Origin: Fistularia commersonii
Taxonomy: Eukaryota > Chordata > Actinopteri > Syngnathiformes > Fistulariidae
Reading direction: 5' to 3'
Length of the DNA: 64,000 nt
Assembly (NCBI GenBank): GCA_037954325.1
Contig: JBBMNZ010000001.1
Coordinates: 28,588,258-28,652,257, forward strand
Shown: positions 10,800 to 50,000 of the stretch, in pieces
Layout of the letters: each line of letters starts with the position of its first letter
How positions within the stretch are numbered: position 1 is the first letter of the stretch
Translations under genes and position numbers: made by a program
Notes under the pieces: generated by a model
The model's database searches: none
Told to the model about the DNA's origin: nothing
The model's input: only the letters and a program-made list of their open reading frames with translations

Positions 10800-12540
10800 T
10801 TTTGGGTTCCTTTTCTGCAAAAAAGAAGTGGAGGCAGTGACAACGATGCGTTCAGGGTCTGGATCTGTCTGCGGGGTCTCCCGCTTGCAACCTGCGGGAT
10901 TTAAAGTCCGCGACGCCTCGGCGAAGGATGGGAACAATAGCCTTATTGATCCGGGCAACCGGTGACTCAGCTGCAACGCCCGCTTCTGCACCGGACGGGT
11001 CCGCGGGGAACCGCTGGGGGAAATTAAAAAAAAAAAAAAAAAAAAAAATCGTGGGGTTTTACGTACGTTTCCTTTCTTGTCCGTGTTTTCCATTCCACTC
11101 GTGGATTTTTTTTTTCTTTTTTTGCAGATGCGGAGTGAGGACCGATGCCTCCAGCTGGCGAACCCCGCCTGCACCCGGCGTCGTCAAGGCGACAGGCTCC
11201 CGCTTTGGCGCCGCCGCTGGTCGGAAAGAGGGGCGGTTCCGTTCGCCTGCGGAGGGATTCGATTCATGCACACTTTTTTTGAAAAAGTGCGTGTTATTCG
11301 GGCGTTTCTGCTATCGCTGTCACGCAAGAACAATTGTCTTGTTTCTTCTCTGGTGTCAACGGTTCCTCCAACCGTTCCTATGATGCGTTCACTGACGCTC
11401 GTTCACTCCTCTTCTTTATTTGATTTAGTTTTTTTATTTTTATTTTTATTTTTTATTTCCACTCCTCTTTCTACAATCCCCTGTCTTCCGGGTGGCAAGG
11501 GAGTGTCCATTATGTCCATCATCATGCTTCCCCCCCCCCAATGAAACATTGTTTACACTTAAATGTACACGTTTTAGCACAACCGTGAACACTTGAACCT
11601 CACAAACAGTACAGTGCAATGAACCATTTTTTCCACTTTTCACGTTTTGTCTATCTTTCTTTCTACATATTCATTTATTTATTTTTCTAAATGTTATTTA
11701 CATTTTTTCTCCAAACTGAGAGATGCTATCTAAATTTCGTTGCAGTCTGTGGAATGACGATACAAGTCTTGAATCCTTACTCACTGCACATTGAAAGTCG
11801 ATATTTACTAAAAGTTGTACTTTTGTACATCAAAAAAAAAACCTCATACTAATGTATAGTGTTCATATAAAATTCTTTACTCCTTAAATGGTTTGATAAA
11901 GCCACTACATCATGTTAACAGCTTTGTACTGTTGCAGCCTGGTGATGCAGTCACCGTGCATTGCTATCTATTTACTTGTCTGAGCTACGAGTTAAACTCC
12001 TCAAACAGAATCAATGTTTGTTATTGAGCTGAGGTAAAGATTCAGAGCGTTTCTTGTCACATGTACAGTGTAGAAACATGCGTCCCTGTATAGTGAAATT
12101 CCTACTTTGCTGTCATTTGGATATGTGCTGATAGGGAGAGTGGAAACATTGCTCTAAATATGATTATAGATATGAGTATAAACAGTGCAATAGAACAGTA
12201 GTGGTGTAATAAGACATTTGAGTGCAGCTTGGTGTGCAACGCACAAAATGCAGGTGCAAGGATGGGTGCAATTTAAGTGCGCAGTAGACTTTACATGTGC
12301 AAGAAAAATAAAAGTAAAACAAAAATAAAGTTCTCACTTCGTGTATAGCGCTTTTTCTTGTTGGGACGTCGATTTTTTTAGTAATGCCACTGAAATGATC
12401 ATGAATATACAGTGTATCATTTCCCCCAGCCTTAAAAATAGCATCATGTCGTGTTCTTGTGTGTTATTTCGATTTTGTAACGATTCCTTCACCTGAATCG
12501 TCATTTTTCCGACAGTCCCTGAACGCAGCAGCGCCCTCCT
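10800..12540. other. lgalsl-zfyve26 divergent region, no exon recognised
   Basis: The stretch should contain the lgalsl first exon and promoter on the minus strand. I found no open segment with a good donor (GTGAGT/GTAAGT on the minus strand) that continues the galectin. It holds poly-A/T runs (10790-10802, 11029-11047) and a T-rich tract near 11430. Longer open frames here are lysine- or phenylalanine-rich shadows of these tracts. Confidence 0.45.
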
Positions 12541-12576
12541 AAAAAAATAGGGGGAAGAAAAACGCTCAAGTGTCGA

Positions 12577-12581
12577 CCAAT
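12577..12581 (+). promoter_or_regulatory. zfyve26: CCAAT box of zfyve26 promoter
   Basis: CCAAT within GACCAATCAGCGG, about 150 bp upstream of the exon 1 donor, in a GC-rich TATA-less stretch. This fits an NF-Y site of a housekeeping promoter. Confidence 0.5.
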
Positions 12582-12606
12582 CAGCGGCGAGGAATCAGCT
12601 GATTAT

Positions 12607-12616
12607 GTCACGTGAC
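12607..12616 (+). promoter_or_regulatory. zfyve26: CLEAR-type E-box GTCACGTGAC upstream of zfyve26
   Basis: An exact 10-bp palindrome GTCACGTGAC, matching the core CLEAR element (GTCACGTGAC) bound by TFEB/TFE3/MITF, lies ~110 bp before the exon 1 donor at 12726. USF and other bHLH-ZIP factors recognise the same sequence. Function is inferred. Confidence 0.55.
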
Positions 12617-13513
12617 CTCTTCTTCCACCCGACCAAGCGCCGCGGAGCAAAGCGGGTCAATGGAGTGGCTGTCCGGGGGAGGAAATAATCTGGAATCCAG
12701 GGGAAAAAACGGGAGAAAGACATGAGTAAGTAACTTTTTACCCGCTGCCCGCTTTTACCCCGCTGTCCCGTGAGCCGGACCACCCGCCCGCCGGCCGTTG
12801 CGGAAGCCGGCCAAGTCATGCTTCAGCTGTGAGAAGTTAGCAACACCGTGGCTAATGCTAATGCTAACATGACATCAGGGCAGCTGTCAGATCTGCGGGG
12901 GAAAAAGAGACGCACACATTATTTACGACACCTTATAAATCAATTTACATTGAAATAAAACTTTAGCCTGAACCAAACGCTCAGTCTTTGTAAAAGCAAA
13001 TCACAGCTGACTTCTGTTTTATTTTGAAACCGCTAGATCCATTTTTCCAATCTCTTCAATTTTGTTCTCTTGTAAGGTATCATTGTTGTTATTTATATGT
13101 TTAAGTATAAGTATTATTGTTATTATTATAAATATCTTATAGTTATATATATCATAGTTTATATATTTATAGTTATTACCCCGGCTGTTCGATAAGAGAC
13201 ATGAGGATGGTCTGTTCTTTCACACACAATATATAAACTACTGTGTAACCAAAGAAATGTGTTAAAATGAGAAGGTATAAATGAATTGCTTGTTTACAGC
13301 TATGCAGGATTTATTGCAGTTGCCAGTAGGTTGACTTTACAACAATGATAAATACATCAATGGGAAACCTTTCAATAACACTTCTTGATCTCTCACATGA
13401 CTTTTTTCAGCAAACATTTATTTTGGTAATTACCGTCTTAATAAATCTCTGACCGATGGCTGTTTTCAATCAGACTATCATCAGCCTTAATTTGCTGTTT
13501 TTTTCCGCATCAG

Positions 13514-40569
<27,056 letters not shown>

Positions 40570-40709
40570 CGGGCCACGTCTCCAGGAAACGGGCCGGCCG
40601 GCGAGGCCGGGGACGACCGGGCCGCGGCTCGGGGGGCCAGTTGATGGCGACGGGTGGGAAATAACTGGGACACTCAGACGCCCGTCATTCACACCGGAAC
40701 ACCCTGACG

Positions 40710-40749
40710 GGACTGTTCCGGACTGTTCCGGACTGTTCCGGACTGTTCC
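40710..40749. repeat. 10-bp tandem repeat GGACTGTTCC x4
   Basis: Four head-to-tail copies of GGACTGTTCC in the zfyve26 3' UTR, 140 bp after the stop. Confidence 0.95.
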
Positions 40750-40856
40750 TTAGGACCTTTAAATGGAACTGAGTCAGTCACCATCTTAAAGGCTTCCCAT
40801 CACACACCTGGCTTGTTTATGTCTCTTATTAAGGACCTCACATCACAAATCACATA

Positions 40857-41103
40857 CGTGTGTGTGTGTGTGTGAGTATATATATATATATATTTGTATA
40901 CATGTGTGTATATGTATATATACACATATATATGCATGTATATATGCATGTGTATGTATATATACATATATATGCATGTGTGTATGTTTGTATATATATA
41001 TATATATACACGCCTATATGTGTGTGTATACATGTATATACGTGTGTGTATATATATATATTTATATACATGCCTATATGTGTGTGTATATATATGTATA
41101 TAC

Positions 41104-41134
<31 letters not shown>

Positions 41135-41228
41135 CACGCCTATATGTGTCTGTATATATGTATATACATGTGTGTATATACATATATACACATGTATGTA
41201 TGTATGTGTGAGTGTGTGTGTGTGTGTA
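40857..41228. repeat. TG/TA microsatellite with a 60-66-bp higher-order unit
   Basis: Within the alternating TA/TG sequence the core GCCTATATGTGT recurs at about 41012, 41072 and 41138, each followed by GTATAT...TACGTG-type blocks. In or beyond the zfyve26 3' UTR. Confidence 0.85.
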
Positions 41229-43021
41229 TAATCTGTATGTGAAATATGCTATGAGGTTTGACATCAGCTATTTTGAGTAAAGAAAAAAAATTGATGAAAT
41301 TTGGGCTTGAAAGCAAAATGTCCTGAAAAGTTTCTCATGTTTGATGATTCAAATATCTATTGAAAAATCATTTTGAAATTAAAAGAAATAGCTGAAAATA
41401 GCTCCAAGCCACTGGGAAAATTAAGATAAAGGAACAGATTAGGAGGGGAAAAATGAGCTGGAAACCCAAGAAAGTGCCATAAATGCTCTGAAACAAGAAA
41501 TGAAAATGAACTGAAGTGCCTGATTATTATAAAGAAACGGTCTTTGAGAAGCGGACGAAATCAGTGTTAAAGACGACATTTAATTCATGGAAAACCAAAT
41601 CGTTTAAATGAACTGAGAAAAGCACTGACACGTGCAAATTCTTTCTTTCCGCCTTCGAAGCTGATCGTCGGTTTATTACGGCGCAGCTCTCAGAAAACCA
41701 CGGTACTGATGAGGGAAACTGATGGCATCCGGGTCACTTCAGGCCTGACAGATAGAAACAGATAGAAACACCCAACGGCGTCGTGTTCGGTGTTTCTATC
41801 GTGTCACCTCCCGTCTTTCCCGCGGTTGGCGACGCCGCCGCTGCGGAATGGCAACGTGGCGCCCCCGAGCGAGCTACTACCTCAGTCAGAAGAAAGATCT
41901 TCCCTCCGCGGTGCCGTCCATCCGTCCTCGTCTCCGGCCAGCAGAGCCTTCAGAGACATCGATGCAACGTCATCCGCTCCAAAGAGACGGCGCTGTAACG
42001 TCGGAAGGGACGGAAACCTCGCGCTGCGCCGATGTTTTTGGAAGCCGTCCGACTCTAATATCAGCGTCCGAGCAACATGCGGTGCGGGGACAGAAAACTG
42101 ATTGAAAATATTGATCAGTGAAGCTTCCATAATACTGGAGTCAGATATGGGACGGGGGTCCTTGTTTCTGGAAAGAGAAAAAAAAAAACAAAAAAACTCT
42201 GTTGTCTTTAGTTTTTTCTTAGATGCCGTAGATTTTCGTTCACTTTTCACTCGTTTCCTAATCAATCACATAATTAAAAAAAAAAAAAAAAAAAAAAGGG
42301 AATTTTTGCCATATTCTTACCTCCTCTAAGAACCTGTTTTTTGGTTCATTTTTGCTCTGTTTTTTTAAACGGTAAAAACGTCTTTCTCATTTTTTTTCCG
42401 TCACTGACACGAAGCTGAAGCTGCCTTTTCGGAGGAGGAGCGAGTTTGTCTCAAACTCACCGAAGAAGTGCCACGGTGTCCTTTTCGCTGCGTCAGCCAG
42501 CAGACGGACCTTTCCTGTGAATTTTTGATTATTTTCTTTTCCGGCCAGTCGGCCGGAGAAGAAAAGACGCCGGTAAAAACTTTCGAGACACTGTTGCACT
42601 CGAACCCCCTTCAGACACTCACTGTTGTCTCATCACTGCCGCACTTTATACTGAGCGACGATATTTGGGGGGGGGGGCAAACAAAAAAATAAAATAAAGC
42701 AGAATCTCATAAGAGAAAATTGTAAACTGTGTAATAGTTACAGGGACACTTGATTTTTAATTGTAACCGTTGGAAAAATAAAAGGAATTCATAAAAACTT
42801 CTTGTTCAGAAATGGTGATTTATCCAAATGTAGAATTTGCTGCATGTGAGTGCAAGTACATCTAAAAAAAAAGAAAAAAATTTTAAACCATATATATATC
42901 ATCATGCTGTTCTATCGCTGGTTAAAGCACTGGATCATTTTAAATGTAATTTTTCTCTGCGTATCAGGACGCAGATGATAGGTTTTTATTCTTTAAGAGA
43001 ATATGATCGAGAATATTAAAC
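41229..43021 (+). other. zfyve26: zfyve26 distal 3' UTR/downstream sequence
   Basis: No coding exon recognised. 41770-42110 is a GC-rich island with CpG-rich sequence of unknown role. AATAAA hexamers occur at about 42689-42699 and 42773 and again at 43022-43027; I cannot say which ends the zfyve26 transcript. Confidence 0.4.
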
Positions 43022-43188
43022 AATAAACCGGAAAAAAAACCTCTGTTTTCCCTCATGTTTGTAAGGCGTTGTGAGTAAATCGACCTCGACTTGGAAATAT
43101 AGGCCAGAAATGAATGAAAAGTTAAAAATCACAAATCAACGACTTTCAACACAAAGAGAAGTGAAAGAGCCTTGTAGTAATACTCCGG

Positions 43189-43194
43189 TTTATT
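43189..43194 (-). promoter_or_regulatory. rdh12: Probable polyadenylation signal of rdh12-like gene
   Basis: Minus-strand AATAAA about 870 nt past the rdh12 stop (44065). Motif and position only. Confidence 0.4.
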
Positions 43195-44064
43195 TACATC
43201 AAATGTAAACATTCAACTCCTGACATGTATGTAAGTGTCGTAAAAGGCATGTCTGATTCGTATAAAACACACATTGTGGATTGTTGGCAACCTTGTCTGT
43301 GAATGCTCTGAGGGGAAAGATGACGGGGCGGCCATGAATTCTAGGAAAAAAAAGCAGCGGCTCGTCCAGGAATGTGCAGATCCGGCGACGACGACCCCCG
43401 GAGACGCTGCGTCGTCGCCACTGTAGAAAACTATTACAATTATCACAAAATCCGGCGGCGCGTGTCCGGCGGTTCGGCCGCCGGGTTATTAAAGCAGCGG
43501 CCCGTTATTGATCAACGCGCTCGTTATTTCTATTCCATCTGGAAACGCCGTAGGAAAGCCCTGTAATTGTTTTGATTTTTTTTCTATTTTTATTTTTATT
43601 TTTATAAATGCTGGCACGGGGGAGGGGGGAGGGGCGTCTAGCTGCAAATTGGTAGAGAAATTACGAACTATCGGTTAAAGATGCTGGTCGTTTACCCTGA
43701 CTCGACCTTTCACAGTCACCTACAGCATTCAGATACATCCAGATGCTTTTTTTTTTTTAACTTTTTTTTTTTTTGCCTGCACTGTTTTCAAAATGTATCA
43801 CAAAAATAGTCCAAAATGATGTGCGGTTAAACCGTAAAACAGTCAAGCGTTTTTTTTGGTCGGTCGAGCACCAAAACACTTCAAGGTATCGTAATGTAAC
43901 TACTGCATTATTACACGTAAAAAGCGACTTCACGTTATAGTACCTCTTACATTAAGACCCGACCGCAGAACTTTCCCCGGATAAAAGCGGTCCAGAGTCA
44001 AGAGCATCATGATGAACCCATGAAATGAATGAAAGGATAAGGACCAGGTGTTCAAGAGCGGGAA

Positions 44065-47000
44065 TCATTCCCACTGGATGGCGAGGAGCTCGCAGCTGGC
44101 GTCCCACAGTCTCCTCGCCGTCTCCTCGCTCCTCCCCTGGGGGGCCACGAAGGCCGGCGTGCAGTCGCTGCGAGGAGACGGAGCGGGTGAGTGTTTGTCC
44201 CGGCTGTTCGACCTCGTACGTGACAACGCCGTTCCCGATTTCACTCCATTCAAGGTGACGCGCACCCGCTTATTTTCTCCCCGTCCTCCTCCCGTAGATT
44301 TACGTTTAAACCCCTGCAACACGAAGAGAAACCTACGTCTCCATTTAGGTGCGTTAATTTGTAATAAGGCTCTATTAAGGATTTATAATCTTCTTATTAA
44401 CAATATTGTGGTTACTTTTATAGAGCGCAATCTCATTGCTGGACACCATGATTTTATTATTCGTGTTAATAATATTAAATAATTCACAAATATTTTTCTT
44501 TTGATTCGTATGGAAGCTCATTGGTATCTAAATTAAAATGCATGAGCAGAAATGCGTTGTCATTGTCACAATGCCGCAGCTTGTTTTGACTCGTAACTAG
44601 AGTGAATAATAATATCCAGACTGTTTTATTTCTCTTCTTTGGTTGGATTACTCATCACTCACTGTAGTTCTGAGTCAAAATATGTTGCCACATTCTGCTC
44701 ACGCATTGTCATTAGACAGATGATACCGATATGCTTCCATCCATGGAATCAATCTTGGGAAAAATGTGGGTCCGTTCCGAAGAAGCGGTTACGCATATAG
44801 AAAATATTGAATATTTGTTTTTTTATCTGCTCGCAGCACAGCGGACGAGTCGACCCGAGGGAAGCACCGTGCGTATATCGGTGTGTTTTTCTATTTCCCG
44901 GATATGGCCTCTACCTGAAGTGTTTCCCCGAGATGGAGTGCAGCTCCTCGGCCACGGCGCAGTAGATGCTGGTCTGAGCTCCTTCCCGAGGCGTTTTCAG
45001 GAACATCGAGAAGACGGTGAAAAGTATCGTCATGAGGGTGGAGTGGCGGGTGAGGTCAGAGTTCACCGTGCCGGGATGCACTGAGTTCACCGTCACGTTG
45101 GAGCCTTTGGGGAATACAAGAAGATATCGTTTATGTAATTTTATTGTTGATGATTTAAAATATGATGTAATTTTTAATATCAGTGTAGCTGTGTGTATGC
45201 AAACTCAAATTATAGTTTTGATCTTTTTTTTTTCTTTCGGGATTCTTGTGTAATTTTGTTATACGTTTCAAAAAGAGCCCGTGATAGGCAAAATCCGTGA
45301 AGTAGAAACCTTCTTTTTTTTTTTCCAATTATTATACAATTAAGTACTCTATTATACATTGAAAAGAAAGACTAAACCATTTTACAGGCTCAATCATTTG
45401 TTTCACAAATAAAAGTACTGTACTTTTGAAGTTTTTTTCAACAAATAACTTCTGTACTGTCAAATAATAATTTTAATCATCAATGTGAACAGAAGGCTTC
45501 GAATTGCAGAGATTAGCTCCGCCCACCGCCACCTTATTGCTGCTGCGAAACTTATCGCTGCTGTCGTCCTTATGTTTTTTTCTTCCTTCTTTATGGAACG
45601 AACGGAAGATTCATTCATTCCGTAATGCCGACCTACAGCCGCATAGCTTTTAGCTTCCCTTAGCATGTCCAAAAGTTTAACTTTATCTGCCATAGATAGC
45701 ATCTTCCGCTGCCTTTTGGGCCCTGCAAGGTGCTTTTGTCGCTCCAGAGCGTTTTGTCAACATTATGGGTTTTAGAGAAACTCAAAATTGCAAGAGAATT
45801 TGCACGTACGTCATGTAAATTTGGCAAGCTGTTTTACGTACGTGTACATATTAAACTGACCCACAGGTAGAGAAGAAGCGGAGTGACTTTTTAGCCAATC
45901 AGAATGCAGCACACGACGCACGATGCAAATCCGTGAAGTAGCGAAACCGTGAAAAGTAAACCGCGTTATAGCGAGGGATCACTGTAATTAATAATCATTT
46001 CACATTTACAAATAAACTGAATACTGGGCCATAAAGGTCGGTGTGATAATGTTATCTGACATCATCCAAAGATCTGATTTCATTCCAGCCACGGCCACAA
46101 GGGGGTGCTAATCCTTGTCGCTCGGGGTCGGGGGGTCACCTGTGAGTTTCCGCGCCAGCTCGCGGGTGAACAGCACGTTCGCCAACTTGCTCTGGCAGTA
46201 CGCTAACCCGCTGTTGTAGCTGCCCTGGCTGTGCAGGTCATGGAAGCGGATCCAGCCGAAGTTGTGCGCCAGGGACGACACCACCACGACCCGGGCCGGG
46301 GCGCTGCGCTTCAGCAGGCCAATCAGGAGGGACGTCAACAGGAAGTGACCTTTGAGAGAAGTCAGGTCGGTCAGAGTTCAACCGTCACGGTTGATCTCCT
46401 GACGATGTTCTCATTCCCTGAAAGCGTTTTGAGCGGCACGACCCGCCTGCAACTGCAAACACATTTATAACTTTGGCCGGTGCAACAGGTCCATTGTGCG
46501 AAAACTTATTTCCCGAACGAGCCAATCAAAAAGCCCCAAAGGCCTTGTGCTATTTCTTCTCGTTTGCAAAATGTACATGTGGATTTTTTTGGACCGTATT
46601 TATCAAAAGGCTTAAATCCATCAGCAAACAAAAGTGAGCCTGGCAAAGTTTGTTTGCGTTGCTGGCAGCCGCCGCTAGCATTAGCATGAGTTGTGTCCAT
46701 TCACATTAGCATTGAATTGGTTTGTTGACATTGGAACCAGCCTAGTTTGCTAACATTAGCATTAGCTTTGTCCATTTACGTCAAAGTTGATTGCGTTCAC
46801 ATCGACACGTCTGAACTGATATGTTTTAGAATCAGAATCAGAAAAACTTTATTTGTCCCCGAGGGACAATTGGGGGGCACATGGGGCAGCAGCATCAAAA
46901 TAGTGAAAATGAAGAAAAAGAAATGTTAAAAAAAAGATGACTTTATATATGTATACATACACACATTTCGATACAAATTGTTGTTACACTCATTCTGCAT

Positions 47001-50000
47001 TTATATAATAAATATATCAGGAGCAGCTTTTCAGTGGGTAAATGAGATGAGATAAGATACAAGGTCATGAATGTTGTGAAAATAACCGAATAAAATGTTA
47101 ACTGTTAACATTTACTCATTACATCAACCGTGTCGCTCAAGGCTGTGACTTTTATAACTGCGTAGTTGCTTATGAATGACACTCAGTGCAACTGCCAACC
47201 TACAGTCACATTAAAGTTTAACAACGTGAAGACAGTTTAAAATATTCATAGGTTTTTTTTTTCCTCTCTTTTAATGTTTGTCTTTCTTGTTATTTTAGAC
47301 CTGGGCTGTTTTGGATTCCGGTGAATTCTTACCCAAATGATTGACCCCGATGTGCATCTCGAATCCGTCCGTGGTTTTGGTGTAGGGGCACATCATCACC
47401 CCGGCGTTGGTGATGAGGATGTGAAGATGAGTGATGTCTGGGGATGGAGAGAATGTGAAAACAACCGCGACACAAAACACGGCCAACTCTCCTCCTCCTC
47501 CATTCTTACCCCTCAGGAATTTCTGTGCAAAGGATCGGATGGAGCAGGTATCTGCCAAGTCCAGCTCTCGAACCTCCACTTGCGCTTTGGGGTAAGAAGC
47601 TCGTATACTGGCCGCGGCCTCCTCGCCTTTTTCCACGTCCCGGCACGCCATGATCACCCGGGCCCCTGTCACGTACGAAATAAGAGTCAGAAATGTATTT
47701 GATTGACGGGTTGGTCGAGAACGCGGGTCCGGGGGGGGGGAATCACCTCGCATCGCCAAGTCGAGGGCCGTCTCCTTCCCGATCCCTGTGTTGGCTCCGG
47801 TGATGAGGACCGTCTTCCCGTCCAGCCGGGCTGTTGACTTGCACACCCCTCCTGCTGCATATTGTCTGTTTGTGAATGAAAAAACAAAACAAAGAAACAC
47901 CGGTTAACACTATTAATAGTACTCCGGGGGCTTTGACCTCTGACCTCTGGTGTCAAGTCAAGTCACATCACAACACAGTTGTTTCGTGATGACACTTTGC
48001 AGGTAGAGTGGGTCTGCCACACACTCCTTAACATGACAGACAGAAATCCAGCAAAACCTTGGCGACAGCGGGGAGGAAACACTGCCTTCGGTGTGTTTCC
48101 TCTCAGGTCAATGTGCGCGGCCTTCCGTCTCGACTATTTGGGGCAGGGAGATAGATACGAGAGAGAAGAACAGCGAGACAGAAAACAAGTATATGATAGA
48201 GGGGGGGGGTATGAGGGTTGGGAGGGACACGTTTGTTTGTTTGTTTGTTTGTTTGTTTGTACGTACTCACTAGCTCTTACAGTAGCACTGACAGTTACAC
48301 GGTACTCGCTGAAATATTCCTAAAAGAAACAACAACAGCAAGACCACCGGTCAAAGATAACTCCCAAGTTTAGTTGACCCTGGAAAAAAAACATCAAGAC
48401 ATGTTTCCAGCAGTAAACCTACTGGTTTCATCTGGCTTGTATAAGGGCTACATCTGTGTGTCGTCCGCATAGAAGTGAGTGCTACCTAATAATGTTTCCA
48501 AAAAGAAGCATACAAAGAGTAAAAAGTATTGGTCCGCGCTCAGAACCTTGCAGAGCAACATTGCTCCTCGGTAAATGAGGTTAAACAAATAGTATAAAAC
48601 TCACATCGTAATAGGTCATTTGGCCTTTCAGATATAAATAATCACATAAAATAAAACCCTTTTTCATCAGTTTTGGGATTGCTTGTCCATTTCATGACAA
48701 AAATTCCATGTATTTTTTGAGCAGAGGAATCCATTTCAAGGCGTTTAGTCTCTCACAAGTATTTGATGAAATGTTAATATTGTTAATATGCTAATATTAT
48801 ACGGGGATCAGACTCACTAACTGACCACTATTCAGAATACAGGACTGTCTCAGAAAATAAGAATATTGTGATAAAGTTCATTATCTTCTGTACTGCAATT
48901 ATAAAAACAAAAATGTCATACATTCTGGATACATTATAAATCAACTGAAATATTGCAAGCCTTTTATTATTTTAATATTGCTGATTATGGTTTACATCTT
49001 AAGAAAACTCAAAAATCCTATTTCAAACTATAAGAATATCATGAAAAAGTATTTTTTGTTTTTTTAATTGTATTACAGAAGATAAAGAACTTTAACACAA
49101 TATTCTAATTTTCTGAGACAGTCCTCTATACAGAAATGCAAATATTTCTCAATGACATTAAGTAAATTCTGATTATCGCACAGTATTTTTTTCGGCAGAA
49201 TTAATTTATTTTAAATAAGTAAGTAGCAACATCAGTCTGACCATTTTGGGAAAAAACATTGATATACATACATTATCGGCCATTATCGGGTTATTTCTTA
49301 TGGGTTTTAACACTTCCTGGTTGTGTCTACAATGCAATTCCATAATAATATGGACTTGAATATCTTCAAGTCAGTTGCCATGACAAGAATTCCCATGACC
49401 TGGATGACTGAAAACAATAATGATATTAATAATACATTTTATTTAGGGCCCGTTACTGAACACTCAAGGAAGATGTGCAGACACATGCATGAAATTCGGA
49501 TTTAAAAGAATCAATAAAAATAAAAACAATAAAAGTGACAACGCTGTAAAAAAAATAATATATTTTAATGCAAGTGACACAACTTTGTAATTTGAAAAAG
49601 AATATGAGTCAAATTAGCAAAAACAAATAAAACTAGCATGGTGGGGCCTCATGCTCGCAGGTTCCCTGCTTCGTCAGGCTAGCCGAATAAACATTATTAA
49701 ATCATTTATTTATCATTCATTAATTTAAGATAAATAAGTTTATTTTACTATAAAATCAAAATTTAATTTATCATTAAATATTGAAATGTAATATTAAATT
49801 TTAATATTAAAATATTAAAACAATGTTAAAATGGTATCGATACACGATCGTGTCGTACGACCCACGCCACCGGGTGGCCCCGCCCCCTGACCAATGGCAG
49901 CGCAGCGCACAGCGACGTGACTCCGCCCACGACGAGCCTCCTGATCAGCATCACCGCTCCAACTCCCCGACATTCGGTTTCCGTTATTTTTTTCCCTTTA

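Noticed and set aside
10237..10965. 242-codon plus-strand open frame
   Set aside because: It runs antisense to a supported lgalsl exon and through simple repeats; no domain and no splice logic.
40800..41264. 154-codon and similar open frames of Ile/Tyr/His/Thr
   Set aside because: Translation of the TA/TG microsatellite only.
43160..43570. Possible small gene from the 64-codon frame near 43.4 kb
   Set aside because: Arg-rich frame in a GC patch of the likely rdh12 3' UTR; no homology or splice support.
45460..45702. 80-codon minus-strand frame (MLSMADKVKLLDMLREAKSY...) resembling a transposase helix-turn-helix
   Set aside because: It looks like a CENP-B/Tigger-type N-terminal fragment (AVGRHYGMNESSVRSI), but only a short piece is present and no ends were found, so it is recorded here, not annotated as an element.
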